Assembly: GCF_003063335.1 (NCBI RefSeq)
Contig: NZ_NERX01000001.1
Span: 434,001-498,000 of the forward strand
Direction: 5' to 3'
From: Limnohabitans sp. MMS-10A-192
GTDB taxonomy: Bacteria; Pseudomonadota; Gammaproteobacteria; Burkholderiales; Burkholderiaceae_C
DNA: 64,000 nucleotides
Below, one piece after another: positions 8,967-17,718 of this stretch. The notes below the pieces were generated by a model, which was not told the origin of the DNA, did not search any database, and was given only the letters and a program-made list of their open reading frames with translations. The translations under genes and the position numbers were made by a program. Position 1 is the stretch's first letter. The number at the start of each line of letters is the position of its first letter.

Positions 8967-9536
8967 ATGTTGAAAAACGGACGCCGCTTTTTCTTGCGCC
9001 TGTGCCTGGCTGTGCTGGCTTGGTTTGGGCAGGGCTTGGCGCATGCCCAGTTTGACAAAACCCCCTGGCCACGAACGCAGGCCACGCCTGCCATCGACAT
9101 GGTCGACCTTCATGGCCATCGCTGGACCAGCGCTGGGCTGAAAGGCCGGGTGGTGGTGCTCAACTTCTGGGCCACCTGGTGCGGTCCATGCAAAGAGGAA
9201 ATGCCCTCTTTGCAGGCCTTGCACAAAGACCCAAACCAAGGCCCAAGCGACGCGAGTCCAGCGGTCGTGATCGGTATCAATGTCAAAGAAATGCCCAGTA
9301 CGGTACGCCGATTCTTGGCGGCGCAGCACCTGGATTTGCCGGTGGTGCTGGACCCTCAAGGCGATTTGACGCGGCAGTGGGGTGTGCGCATTTACCCGAC
9401 CACGGTCTTGATCGGGCCCGATGGCCGGGCGCGTTGGCGTGTGGTGGGCGACCTGGATTGGAATGGTCCCATCGCTCGGGCTTGGTTGAAGGAGTTGCAA
9501 GCCCTGCCCGCGACACCCAAGTCGGGCTCCAAGTAA
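8967..9536 (+). CDS. TlpA-like periplasmic thiol:disulfide reductase
   Basis: 189-aa thioredoxin-fold protein. A Sec-type signal peptide (residues 1-27, ending AHA) directs it to the periplasm. The active site WCGPC gives Cys72 and Cys75, and the cis-proline region (IYPTTVLIG) follows, as in TlpA/ResA proteins that reduce disulfides during cytochrome c maturation or metal-centre assembly. It starts 44 bases after alaS on the same strand; an 8-bp hairpin (8933-8953) without a T tract lies in that gap. No cytochrome biogenesis gene is adjacent, so the partner is unknown. Confidence 0.88.
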   Translation: MLKNGRRFFLRLCLAVLAWFGQGLAHAQFDKTPWPRTQATPAIDMVDLHGHRWTSAGLKGRVVVLNFWATWCGPCKEEMPSLQALHKDPNQGPSDASPAVVIGINVKEMPSTVRRFLAAQHLDLPVVLDPQGDLTRQWGVRIYPTTVLIGPDGRARWRVVGDLDWNGPIARAWLKELQALPATPKSGSK

Positions 9537-9694
9537 ACCTCTGGTGCCCGTACCCGTTTAAACAGGCCGACGCGGTCGGTCATAATCGCCGGGCCCGCAC
9601 GCCTTGTGCCGGGCGACCTGCCTTCGGGGCATTGGCGCTGTTCAGCGCCTTGTGTGTGCCGACAGGTCTCATCCCAATTTCGGAGTTCTTTTCC

Positions 9695-10810
9695 ATGACC
9701 ACCGCTCGCCGCTCTTTGCTCAAAGGAGGCGCCGCTCTGGGCGCCATGATCGCTGCACCCACTTGGTTGCACGCCCAAACCACGGCCCCGGCTGAACGCC
9801 GTTTTGCCCCCGAAGTGGGCACCTGGCGCACCTTTGATGTGACCACCCGTGTCGAAATCGCCGACCCCCAGGGGGCCACTCGCGTTTGGCTGCCCGTGCC
9901 AAGCGTCAACACCGACTGGCAGCATTCGCTGGACACCCGTTTCAGCAGCAACGGCAACACCCGCATGGGCAGCGACTTGGTTGAAGGCGCGCGCTTTGTG
10001 ACGGCCGAGTTCGCCGCTGGTGTGCGTCCGGTGATCGAGATCACCAGCCGCGTGCAAACCCAAAACCGCGCGGCCGAGTTGACCCCGGGCCGCAGCTTTA
10101 CCGTTGAGGCGGCCGATACGCTGCGCCACTACACCCGTGCCACCCAGATGTTGCCCATCGATGGCATCGTGCGCACCACCGCGCTGGCCGCCACCAAGGG
10201 GGCCAAAACCGACGAGCAAAAAGCCCGCGCCATTTACGACTGGGTGGTGAGCAATGCTTTCCGCGACCCCAAGACACGCGGCTGTGGCGAGGGCGACATC
10301 AAGACCATGCTGGAGACCGGCAACTTGGGCGGCAAGTGCGCCGACCTGAACGCCTTGTTTGTGGGCCTGTGCCGCGCCGTGGGCCTGCCTGCACGCGATG
10401 TGTATGGCATCCGTTTGGCCCCGTCGGCGTTTGGCTACAAAGAACTGTCTGGTAATCCGGCCAGCCTGAAGGGCGCGCAGCATTGCCGCGCCGAGGTGTA
10501 TTTGCAAGCCTACGGCTGGGTGGCCATGGATCCGGCCGATGTGGCCAAGGTCATGCGCCTGGAAACCGCCGAGTGGATCAAGAAGACCAACCACCCCGTG
10601 GTGGCCCCGGTGTACAAACACCTGTTTGGCGGCTGGGAAGGCAACTGGATGGCCTGGAACACATCGCACGATGTGAGCCTGCCGGGTGCCAAGGGCGGGC
10701 CTGTCAATTTCTTGATGTACCCCGTGGCCGAAACGGCAGAAGGCCGTTTGGACTCTTACACGCCCGACGCGTTCAAGTACACGATCACGGCCACCGAAAT
10801 CAAAGGCTGA
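9695..10810 (+). CDS. Tat-exported transglutaminase-like protein
   Basis: 371-aa protein with a twin-arginine signal (TARRSLLKGGAALGAM, probable cleavage near residue 27, LHA) and a transglutaminase-like core. The papain-type triad is in place: Cys215 in GGKCADLNALF, His263 in QHCRAEVYL, Asp279 in MDPADV. Bacterial members act as proteases or amidases rather than crosslinkers, and the substrate cannot be inferred. A 150-base leader precedes it, with a possible -10 (CATAAT, 9581-9586) and a 7-bp hairpin (9634-9649). It stops one base before the convergent pseudouridine synthase stop. Confidence 0.85.
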   Translation: MTTARRSLLKGGAALGAMIAAPTWLHAQTTAPAERRFAPEVGTWRTFDVTTRVEIADPQGATRVWLPVPSVNTDWQHSLDTRFSSNGNTRMGSDLVEGARFVTAEFAAGVRPVIEITSRVQTQNRAAELTPGRSFTVEAADTLRHYTRATQMLPIDGIVRTTALAATKGAKTDEQKARAIYDWVVSNAFRDPKTRGCGEGDIKTMLETGNLGGKCADLNALFVGLCRAVGLPARDVYGIRLAPSAFGYKELSGNPASLKGAQHCRAEVYLQAYGWVAMDPADVAKVMRLETAEWIKKTNHPVVAPVYKHLFGGWEGNWMAWNTSHDVSLPGAKGGPVNFLMYPVAETAEGRLDSYTPDAFKYTITATEIKG

Positions 10811-10811
10811 T

Positions 10812-11723
10812 TCACAGCGTGAGCTGCAGCTGGCTTTCAAACACACGGGCTTGTCCCGTGTGCGGGTCGGTGAACTGCACCGACTGGGCCAGCAGCTGCA
10901 AGGGTTGGCTGAAGTCTTCCGGCGCATCCGGTCCTCGCAGCACTGTGGGGTAAAACAAGTCGCCCTCGATGGGCATGCCCAAAGCGTTCATGTGCACCCG
11001 CAGCTGGTGGCGTTTGCCGGTGATGGGTTCGAGTTGGTACAGCGCCCGAGCCCCCTCGGTTTTGAGAACACGGATGCGGGTTTCGCTGTTGGCCTGTCCA
11101 GGCACTTCTTGCGTTCTGAAAAACGGCTCGCCGGGCACCAGACGGCTGGCGTAAACGGACGGTAAATCACGGCCCAGCGGCGCAGCAGCGACCGCGTGGT
11201 AAATCTTGTGGATGTCTTTGTCCCGAAACAGCGCGTGGTAGGCGTCGCGGTCTTGCAGGCGTTTGCCCAGCAGCACCAGGCCAGCGGTTTCTCGGTCAAT
11301 GCGGTGCAGCGGCACCAAATCGGCGCAGCCCGTCAGGCGCTTGAGTTGCACCAGCAGGCTTTGCTGCACATACCGGCCCGAAGGCGTCACGGGCATGAAG
11401 TGCGGTTTGTCGGCCACCAGCAAGTGATCGTCTTCGAACACGATGTGCGCTTGCACGGGCAAGACGGGTTCATCGGCCAGGTTGCGGTAGTAGTAAAGGC
11501 GCTCGCCCGGCTGGCAGGCTTGGTTTGGCAGTGCGCATTTTCCGTTGGGGTGCAGCACCAGGCCTTGTTGCAAGCGATCGGCCCACTCACTGCGGGCGAT
11601 GCCGGGCATGCGCTGGGCCAAAAAATCGAGCACGCTGGGCCAGTGGCCTGCGGGTACCGACACCACACTGGCGCTCACGCCATCGCGCATGGGCAGCTGA
11701 ACGGTGTGCCCTGATGCGTTCAT
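10812..11723 (-). CDS. RluA-family pseudouridine synthase
   Basis: 303-aa RNA pseudouridine synthase that isomerises U to pseudouridine in rRNA or tRNA. The catalytic motif HRIDRETAGLVL has Asp143, and RHQLRVHM and GDLFYP are further RluA-family marks. The first 80 residues resemble an S4-like RNA-binding part (SEWADRLQQG). Which uridine is modified is not clear from sequence. It begins one base after the trmB stop on the same strand, so the two are co-transcribed, and it ends the minus-strand run that starts at the LysR gene. Confidence 0.9.
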   Translation of the reverse strand: MNASGHTVQLPMRDGVSASVVSVPAGHWPSVLDFLAQRMPGIARSEWADRLQQGLVLHPNGKCALPNQACQPGERLYYYRNLADEPVLPVQAHIVFEDDHLLVADKPHFMPVTPSGRYVQQSLLVQLKRLTGCADLVPLHRIDRETAGLVLLGKRLQDRDAYHALFRDKDIHKIYHAVAAAPLGRDLPSVYASRLVPGEPFFRTQEVPGQANSETRIRVLKTEGARALYQLEPITGKRHQLRVHMNALGMPIEGDLFYPTVLRGPDAPEDFSQPLQLLAQSVQFTDPHTGQARVFESQLQLTL

Positions 11724-11724
11724 G

Positions 11725-12456
11725 TCAGACCCGGCGGAACACCAGATCCCACACGCCGTGGCCGAGTTTCAGGCCCCGGTTTTCAAACTTGGTCAAAGGC
11801 CGGTAGTCAGGTTTTGTTGCAAAGCCGTCGGCGGCAGTGCTGGTGTTGACCAGCAAGGGCTCGGCGCGCAGCACCCCCATCATTTGCTCGGAATAAGGCT
11901 GCCAGTCGGTGGCCAAGTGCAGGTAACCGCCGGGCTTGATGTGCTGGGCCAAGCGCTGAATGAAGGGCGACTGGATCAGGCGGCGCTTGTGGTGGCGGCT
12001 TTTGTGCCAAGGGTCCGGGAAAAAGATGTGCACGCCGTCCAGGCTGTCCGTGCCCAGCATGTGGTCCATGACCTCGATGGCGTCGTGGCGCACGATGCGG
12101 ATGTTCTCGATCTGCTCTTCGCCGCAGCGCTTGAGCAAAGCGCCCACACCCGGCTCGTGCACTTCGCAGCACAAAAAGTTGTCATCCGGGCGCACTTGCG
12201 CGATCTTGGCGGTGGCGTCGCCCATGCCAAAACCGATTTCCAAAATCAGTGGTGCAGTGCGCCCAAAGGCGCCCTGCACATCGAGCCGCTCGGCGCTGTA
12301 GGGCACGAGGAATTGCGGTCCGAACTGCTCAAACGCCCGCACTTGGCCCGAGCCCATGCGCCCGGCGCGCAGCACATAGGTTTTGATGGTGCGCATGAAA
12401 GGGGCCTCTGCGGGCGCGGTGGCAGATGCGGTCGTGGTGTCTTCTGGCGTGGTCAT
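11725..12456 (-). CDS. trmB: tRNA (guanine-N7-)-methyltransferase
   Basis: Forms m7G46 in tRNA with SAM as donor. 243 aa. SAM-binding motif [10 protein letters not shown], the [16 protein letters not shown] signature of TrmB and the C-terminal RPLTKFE substrate motif are all present. It starts 30 bases downstream of gluQ and ends one base before the pseudouridine synthase: three tRNA/RNA modification genes in one run. Confidence 0.96.
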   Translation of the reverse strand: MTTPEDTTTASATAPAEAPFMRTIKTYVLRAGRMGSGQVRAFEQFGPQFLVPYSAERLDVQGAFGRTAPLILEIGFGMGDATAKIAQVRPDDNFLCCEVHEPGVGALLKRCGEEQIENIRIVRHDAIEVMDHMLGTDSLDGVHIFFPDPWHKSRHHKRRLIQSPFIQRLAQHIKPGGYLHLATDWQPYSEQMMGVLRAEPLLVNTSTAADGFATKPDYRPLTKFENRGLKLGHGVWDLVFRRV

Positions 12457-12486
12457 GGGGCGGTCAGTGTTTCGCGTAAGCCCTGA

Positions 12487-13425
12487 TTATCGCGGTTGCC
12501 CGGCTGCGTCTGGGCCGAAATCTGACGGGTGCGGTGCCCAACGCGAAGCCCAGTCGGTGCGCCAATGGCTCAGGGCTTGATCGAGGGGCGTGTCGGCAGG
12601 CTGTGTGCTCAGCCCCAAAGCCTGCGCCGCCTGGTTCAGCGCGGCCAGGGGGGCGCTCAGGTCCAGCGCCTGGGCACCGTTTTGTTTGCTCAGTTTTTCA
12701 CCGTTCGCACCCAGCACCAAAGGGGTGTGCAGGTACTGCGGTGTGAGCAGACCCAAGGCGCGTTGCAGCACGATTTGGCGTGCGGTGTTGTCGGCCAGGT
12801 CTTCGCCCCGCACCACATGGCTGATGCCTTGCGCCGCATCGTCCACCACCACCGCCAATTGGTAGGCCCACAGGCCATCGGCACGGCGCAGCACGAAGTC
12901 GCCCACGGCTTCGCCCACGTTTTGCATTTGGTCGCCCAGCCGTCGGTCGTGCCATTGGGTGAGGGCGGGGATTCCCAACGCTTGTTGAACCGCTTGCACA
13001 TTCAATCGCCAGGCCCGTGCGGTTTTGTCCTGCAGGCCTTGGCGGCAAGTGCCAGGGTACACCGCCGCATGGTGCCTGGCCACCGCTTGGCTTTGCGCGG
13101 CCTCAATCTCTTTGCGCGAACAGCCACAGGGGTAGGCCCAGCCTTGGGCAATCAGCGAGTCCAGAGCCGCTTGGTAGGCGTGATGGCGCTGGCTTTGCCA
13201 GAGCACGGCGCCGTCTGGCTGCAGGCCGCAAGCGCTCAGCTGCTGCAAGATGGCCTGATCGGCCCCGGCCACACAGCGCGGGCTGTCCACGTCTTCGATG
13301 CGCACCCACCAGCGGCCGTGCTGAGCCCGGGCGTCCAGCCAGCTGGCCAAGGCCGCCACCAGTGAGCCCGCATGCAAAAGGCCGGTTGGCGAAGGCGCAA
13401 ACCGGCCTGTGTAAACCTCGCCCAT
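12487..13425 (-). CDS. gluQ: Glutamyl-Q tRNA(Asp) synthetase
   Basis: Paralogue of GluRS without the anticodon-binding domain (312 aa); attaches glutamate to queuosine at position 34 of tRNA-Asp. The class I signatures are the HIGH-like [12 protein letters not shown] and the KLSKQNG loop. A zinc site of the type C-x-C...Y-x3-C is visible (YPCGCSRKE, then YPGTC). ATG 13425 is preferred to the adjacent in-frame TTG at 13428. It starts 6 bases after the FAD oxidoreductase stop, so they share a transcript. Confidence 0.94.
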   Translation of the reverse strand: MGEVYTGRFAPSPTGLLHAGSLVAALASWLDARAQHGRWWVRIEDVDSPRCVAGADQAILQQLSACGLQPDGAVLWQSQRHHAYQAALDSLIAQGWAYPCGCSRKEIEAAQSQAVARHHAAVYPGTCRQGLQDKTARAWRLNVQAVQQALGIPALTQWHDRRLGDQMQNVGEAVGDFVLRRADGLWAYQLAVVVDDAAQGISHVVRGEDLADNTARQIVLQRALGLLTPQYLHTPLVLGANGEKLSKQNGAQALDLSAPLAALNQAAQALGLSTQPADTPLDQALSHWRTDWASRWAPHPSDFGPDAAGQPR

Positions 13426-13431
13426 CAATGA

Positions 13432-14478
13432 TCAGCGGCCTTTGAGGACCGACAAGGCCAGCTCCAGTCCCGAGACAAAAGCGTTTTCGACCCGATGGCC
13501 CAGGCACCAGTCGCCGCACAGGCCAATGCCCTGGTCCTTGAACCACAGGTGGCTCTGGCCCAGAGGCTGCGCTGTCTTGGCGTACAGCCAGCGGTGCACT
13601 TCGGCATGGGCCGGGGTGGCGCGGATACCGGTGATTTCGGCAAAGGCCTTGAGCAGTTTGCCGCTGATGCGGTCGGCTGAGTCGTTGATGTGCTCGGCTG
13701 ACCAAGGGGCGCTGGCTTGCACGGTCCAACGCTCGATGCGTTCACGGCCGGGCTTGGACGACTCGCGCGCCATCCACGCAATGCGGTGGTGGGTGCTGCG
13801 CGCGGCATTCCATTGGGGGCCAATGGTGATGAGGCCGGGTTGCACCGCTTGGGGGTAAGCCACCATGAGTGTCCAGCAAGGGTCCACGCGCACATCCTTC
13901 AGGGGCTCGGCCAGGGCGCTCAGTTTGGACGCGTTCAGCAGATCCTTGGCCTGCGCGGGGGGGATGGCCAGAATGACTTTGTCGAAGCCGCCATAGACAT
14001 GCTGTGCGCCGTCATCGGCCTCGGTGTGCAGCTGCCAGCCGTTTTTCTGGAACGGGTCGGCGCTGATCTGCGTCACACGGGTTTGCAGTTGCACATTGTT
14101 GTCTTCCACCAGCGGCTCGGCCCAGGCTTTGACCAGGCCGTTCATGCCCGGGGTGGCCACCCAGTGGCGTTCGCCGCCGGGCAGGCCCGCTTCGATCACA
14201 CGGCCATTGGGGTCGAGCACGCGCACCGCATTGGCGCTCCAGGGCTTGCACAAGCCGGGCACGGTGCCCAAGGCCAATTCAAAGCGCGGGTCACGCACCG
14301 TGAAGTACTGCGTGCCGTGGTCAAAGCTGCCAAAGGCGCTGGCGCGGGTCGACATGCGTCCGCCCAGCCCCCGGCTTTTTTCAAACAGGGTCACGTTGTG
14401 ACCGGCCTGGCGCAATGTCCGTGCGCAAACCACGCCGGCCATGCCGACGCCGATGATGGCGATGTGTTGTGTGTTCAT
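13432..14478 (-). CDS. FAD/NAD(P)-dependent amine-oxidase-like oxidoreductase
   Basis: 348-aa flavoprotein of the renalase/amine oxidase-like superfamily. A Rossmann GxGxxG motif (IIGVGMAGVVCARTL) opens the protein, followed by the EKSRGLGGRMSTR stretch that binds the FAD pyrophosphate, and GLCGDWCLGHRVENAF near the C-terminus closes the FAD site. Often seen next to gluQ in Burkholderiales. Substrate unknown. It starts 10 bases after the LysR stop. Confidence 0.85.
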   Translation of the reverse strand: MNTQHIAIIGVGMAGVVCARTLRQAGHNVTLFEKSRGLGGRMSTRASAFGSFDHGTQYFTVRDPRFELALGTVPGLCKPWSANAVRVLDPNGRVIEAGLPGGERHWVATPGMNGLVKAWAEPLVEDNNVQLQTRVTQISADPFQKNGWQLHTEADDGAQHVYGGFDKVILAIPPAQAKDLLNASKLSALAEPLKDVRVDPCWTLMVAYPQAVQPGLITIGPQWNAARSTHHRIAWMARESSKPGRERIERWTVQASAPWSAEHINDSADRISGKLLKAFAEITGIRATPAHAEVHRWLYAKTAQPLGQSHLWFKDQGIGLCGDWCLGHRVENAFVSGLELALSVLKGR

Positions 14479-14488
14479 GGCTCACACT

Positions 14489-15427
14489 CTACACGCGATG
14501 GACGGGTTGCAGCAATGCGTTGCGTGTGCTGTCGCGTTCCAGTTGTGACAGCCACCACAGCAGCGCTTGGCCGGCAGGGGTTTGTTTGCTGTCACGCCAG
14601 GCGTAGTGGCAGGTGCTGATGCGTGGCTTTTGCACGGTTTTGGCCACCAGCAAACCGCTTTCGATGTAAGGCCGGGCCAGACTTTCCGGCAGAAAGCCGC
14701 CACCCAGGCCACGCAGTTGAGCTTCGAGCTTGCTTTGCATGTCGGGCACGGTGAACACGTCTTGCCCGCCCAGCAGACCGATGGTCAGACCGGCGCCTCG
14801 GCTGACCGAGTCGGCCACGGCCACGGCGCGGTGTTGCTGCAGCAATTCGTCGGTCAGGGGCTCAGGGGCTTGCGCCAGCGCATGGTGGCTGGCCACCGCA
14901 TAGACAAACGGGATGGGCCCCAGCACCGCATGGTGGATGTCAGAGCCCAGGCCGTGTTCCATCACCGCGCCCAAGGCCAGGTCGGCTTGGCCCGAGGTGA
15001 GGGCGGCCAAAGTGCCCGACAAGGTTTCGTAGCGCAGCTTCAAGCGTGTGGTGGCGCCCAGTGCCAAAAAGCTGGCGCACAGGTCCATCACCACGGTGCG
15101 CGAGACCACACTGTCCACCGCCACCGTGAGCACCGCCTCCCAGCCGGTGGCGACACGGCGGACCCGGTTGGCCACCGCGTCCATGTCGCTCAGCAGGCGG
15201 GCGGCTTCGCGCAACAATTCTTGTCCAGCGGCTGTGGGCTTGGCTTGGCGCGAACTGCGGTCAAACAGCAGCACGTCCAGCGCATCTTCGATTTGGCGCA
15301 CCCGGTAGGTCAGGGCGCTGGGCACCAGATCGAGCGCCCTGGCGGCAGCGGCAAAGCTGCCTTTTTGGCCGATGGTTTGCAGCATGGTCAGGGCTTCGGG
15401 GGTGAGCCAGTCGCGGGGTGTTTGCAT
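14489..15427 (-). CDS. LysR-family transcriptional regulator
   Basis: 312 aa. N-terminal winged HTH (residues about 8-67: MLQTIGQKGSFAAAARALDL... typical LysR) and a periplasmic-binding-protein-like effector domain. ATG 15427 was chosen; the longer upstream frame would run across the LysR box. It diverges from the pirin gene with 132 bases between starts and a perfect palindrome there, so it probably autoregulates and controls pirin and the flavodoxin-family gene. The effector cannot be inferred. Confidence 0.92.
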   Translation of the reverse strand: MQTPRDWLTPEALTMLQTIGQKGSFAAAARALDLVPSALTYRVRQIEDALDVLLFDRSSRQAKPTAAGQELLREAARLLSDMDAVANRVRRVATGWEAVLTVAVDSVVSRTVVMDLCASFLALGATTRLKLRYETLSGTLAALTSGQADLALGAVMEHGLGSDIHHAVLGPIPFVYAVASHHALAQAPEPLTDELLQQHRAVAVADSVSRGAGLTIGLLGGQDVFTVPDMQSKLEAQLRGLGGGFLPESLARPYIESGLLVAKTVQKPRISTCHYAWRDSKQTPAGQALLWWLSQLERDSTRNALLQPVHRV

Positions 15428-15436
15428 GATGGATGA

Positions 15437-15458
15437 TTGAGCGTTCAATTTATTTGAA
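15437..15458. promoter_or_regulatory. LysR box (T-N11-A) in the LysR/pirin divergent region
   Basis: TTCAA-TTTAT-TTGAA (15444-15458) is a perfect inverted repeat containing TCAA-N5-TTGA, the T-N11-A pattern bound by LysR proteins. A second overlapping half-site pair, TTGA-GCGT-TCAA, covers 15437-15448. It lies 10-31 bases upstream of the LysR start, where autorepression would be expected. Confidence 0.6.
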
Positions 15459-15559
15459 TGATGCCAGCAAACGGCAACAACGCACAAGTGGGCGGTGATG
15501 GGTAAAGTTCAGACATGGCTTGAGGCATGTGTCCCAAGCGTTTGAAACAGGAGATCGCC

Positions 15560-16261
15560 ATGCTGACCATCCGCAAATCCGCAGAACGGGGCTACGCCGA
15601 CCACGGCTGGCTCAAGTCCTTCCACAGTTTTTCGTTTGCCAATTATTTCGACCCGGCCCACATGGGCTGGGGCAATTTGCGCGTCATCAACGAAGACCGC
15701 ATCGCGCCGGGCATGGGCTTTGGCACCCACGGCCACCGCGACATGGAAATCATCAGCTACGTGCTGTCGGGCAATCTGGCCCACCAAGACAGCATGGGCA
15801 ACGTCAAGGGCATTCCGCCTGGCGATGTGCAGCGCATGAGCGCGGGCTCGGGCGTGCGCCACAGTGAGTTCAACCACGCCAAGGGCGAGGAAACCCATTT
15901 CTTGCAAATCTGGATCGAGCCCAACGTGACCGGCATCGACCCGGGTTACGAGCAAAAGTCCGTTCCTGAAGCGGCCAAGCGCGGTCACCTGGCTTTGGTG
16001 GCCGCACCCGAGGCGGGTGAATACACGGTCAAAATCCACGCCGATGCGCGTCTGTACGCGGGCCTCTTCAACGGCGCTGAAGCCGCGCAGCTGACGCTGA
16101 ACGCAGCCCGCAAGGCCTATGTGTTCTTGATCCGTGGCACTTTGCAAGTCAACGGCCACGCCTTGCAAGCGGGCGATGCGGCCATGCTGCAGGGCGAAGC
16201 CGCATTGGCCTTGACGGCAGGCCAGGACGCAGAAGTCCTGGTGTTTGATCTGGCGGCCTGA
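15560..16261 (+). CDS. Pirin family protein
   Basis: 233-aa bicupin of the pirin/YhhW family. The metal ligands of the N-terminal cupin are present: His57 and His59 (THGHRDME) and His101, Glu103 (RHSEFN). Some pirins are quercetin 2,3-dioxygenases, others bind partner proteins; activity here is not known. ATG 15560 has an AGGAGA ribosome site. Divergent from LysR and 46 bases upstream of a flavodoxin-family gene, suggesting a small LysR-controlled stress or aromatic-compound unit. Confidence 0.93.
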   Translation: MLTIRKSAERGYADHGWLKSFHSFSFANYFDPAHMGWGNLRVINEDRIAPGMGFGTHGHRDMEIISYVLSGNLAHQDSMGNVKGIPPGDVQRMSAGSGVRHSEFNHAKGEETHFLQIWIEPNVTGIDPGYEQKSVPEAAKRGHLALVAAPEAGEYTVKIHADARLYAGLFNGAEAAQLTLNAARKAYVFLIRGTLQVNGHALQAGDAAMLQGEAALALTAGQDAEVLVFDLAA

Positions 16262-16307
16262 TTCTTTTCTCTCTCTTTCTACTTGTCTTTTTTAAGGAGC
16301 TTTTCTC

Positions 16308-16841
16308 ATGGCTAAAACGGTTGTTGTTTACCACTCTGGCTACGGCCACACCCAGCGCGTCGCCCAATTCGTGGCCCAAGGCGCCAACGCTCAAGTCATC
16401 GCCATTGATGCCGATGGCAACATCACCGAAGCCGACTGGGCCGCGCTGGACGCCGCTGACGCGATCATCTTCGGCTCGCCCACCTACATGGGCATGGCGT
16501 CTTGGCAGTTCAAGAAGTTTGCCGACGCCACCTCCAAGCGCTGGTTCACCAGTGCCTGGAAAGACAAGGTCGCAGGCGGCTTCACCATCTCGGCCAGCCC
16601 CAGCGGCGACAAGCTGTCGACCATCCAGTACTTCATCACTTTGGCCATGCAGCAAGCCATGGTCTGGGTGGGCCAGCCCGCGATGAACGACGGCACCATC
16701 AACCGCATCGGCTCCAACTCTGGCCTGATGGCCCAAGTCGGCCCCACCAGCCCGGCGGAAGACATCCCCCAGGGCGACCTGGACACCGCCAAAGCCTATG
16801 GCGAGCGCGTGGCCGCGGTGGCCGCCAAGCTGCGCGGCTGA
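16308..16841 (+). CDS. Flavodoxin/WrbA-like FMN-binding NAD(P)H oxidoreductase
   Basis: 177-aa flavodoxin-fold protein. The phosphate-binding loop is YHSGYGHTQR near the N-terminus, and the isoalloxazine-binding loop is FGSPTYMGMAS. It is shorter than classical WrbA (about 198 aa), so it is better called flavodoxin family. Strong AAGGAG ribosome site. It follows pirin on the same strand and ends at a terminator, consistent with a two-gene operon handling quinones or oxidative stress (inference). Confidence 0.88.
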   Translation: MAKTVVVYHSGYGHTQRVAQFVAQGANAQVIAIDADGNITEADWAALDAADAIIFGSPTYMGMASWQFKKFADATSKRWFTSAWKDKVAGGFTISASPSGDKLSTIQYFITLAMQQAMVWVGQPAMNDGTINRIGSNSGLMAQVGPTSPAEDIPQGDLDTAKAYGERVAAVAAKLRG

Positions 16842-16894
16842 TGTTTGGGGAGATGGCCTGAAGGTTCTCCCGTACCAGACATGCCCTGCAAATC

Positions 16895-16924
16895 AAGCCA
16901 GACCTGCATCGGTCTGGCTTTTTT
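16895..16924 (+). terminator. Terminator after the pirin/flavodoxin unit
   Basis: 10-bp stem AAGCCAGACC / GGTCTGGCTT, loop TGCATC, followed by a T tract. Confidence 0.9.
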
Positions 16925-16969
16925 CATGGTCTGGGTCCAATGCGGCTTGGCTCTTGCTAGGATGAGGGC

Positions 16970-17665
16970 ATGAAAATCCTGACGATGATGCCCTGGGGCG
17001 ACTGGCTGGCGCTGGTGTCTTTTTTCAGCCTGTGGGTGGGCTATGCCTGGTTTGCCCGCGTGCGCGGTCAGCGTGACCAGAGCCTGATCGCCACGACCAA
17101 TGCCTACCGCGTGAAATGGATGTTGCAGACCACGGCCCGTGACCCGCGCATGCTGGATGGCCTGATCACGCAGAACCTGTCGCACACGCCGTCGTTTTTC
17201 TCGTCCACCACGATCATCATCATCGGCGGTCTGTTTGCGCTGCTGGGCACGACCGACAAGGCGGCCGAACTGGTGCGTGAAATCCCGTTTGCACACCCCA
17301 CGCCCATGCTGGTGTTCGAGTTCAAGGTGCTGGTGCTGGTGGGCATCTTTGTCTATGCCTTTTTCCGCTTTTCCTGGTCGATGCGCCAGTACACCTTTGT
17401 GGCGCTGATGATTGGTGCCATGCCGCCACCAGAAACCTTCGACGAAGGCCTTCAAGACCGCCAGCAAGTGGCCGAGCGGGCCGGGCGCTTGGTAGGGGCG
17501 GCAGCGGAAACCTTCAACGACGGTTTGCGGGCCTATTATTTTTCCTTTGCCGCCATGGCCTGGTTTTTTTCGCCGCTGGCGCTGGTCCTGGCCACGGCCT
17601 TGGTGGTCATGATCCTGTACGGGCGTGAGTTTCACTCGGAAGTGTTGCAGGTTCTGCGCGACTGA
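16970..17665 (+). CDS. DUF599 family membrane protein
   Basis: 231 aa with about four hydrophobic spans (near residues 9-29, 80-95, 112-135 and 190-220). The overall pattern, including the NAYRVKWM and QNLSHTPSFFSSTT stretches, fits the DUF599 family of unknown function. It lies alone between a terminator and dnaE, with no obvious partner. Function unknown. Confidence 0.75.
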   Translation: MKILTMMPWGDWLALVSFFSLWVGYAWFARVRGQRDQSLIATTNAYRVKWMLQTTARDPRMLDGLITQNLSHTPSFFSSTTIIIIGGLFALLGTTDKAAELVREIPFAHPTPMLVFEFKVLVLVGIFVYAFFRFSWSMRQYTFVALMIGAMPPPETFDEGLQDRQQVAERAGRLVGAAAETFNDGLRAYYFSFAAMAWFFSPLALVLATALVVMILYGREFHSEVLQVLRD

Positions 17666-17718
17666 AAACACCCTCAAATTTGCCGATTTGAGCCCCTCGG
17701 CCTTCTACAATGGGAGCT

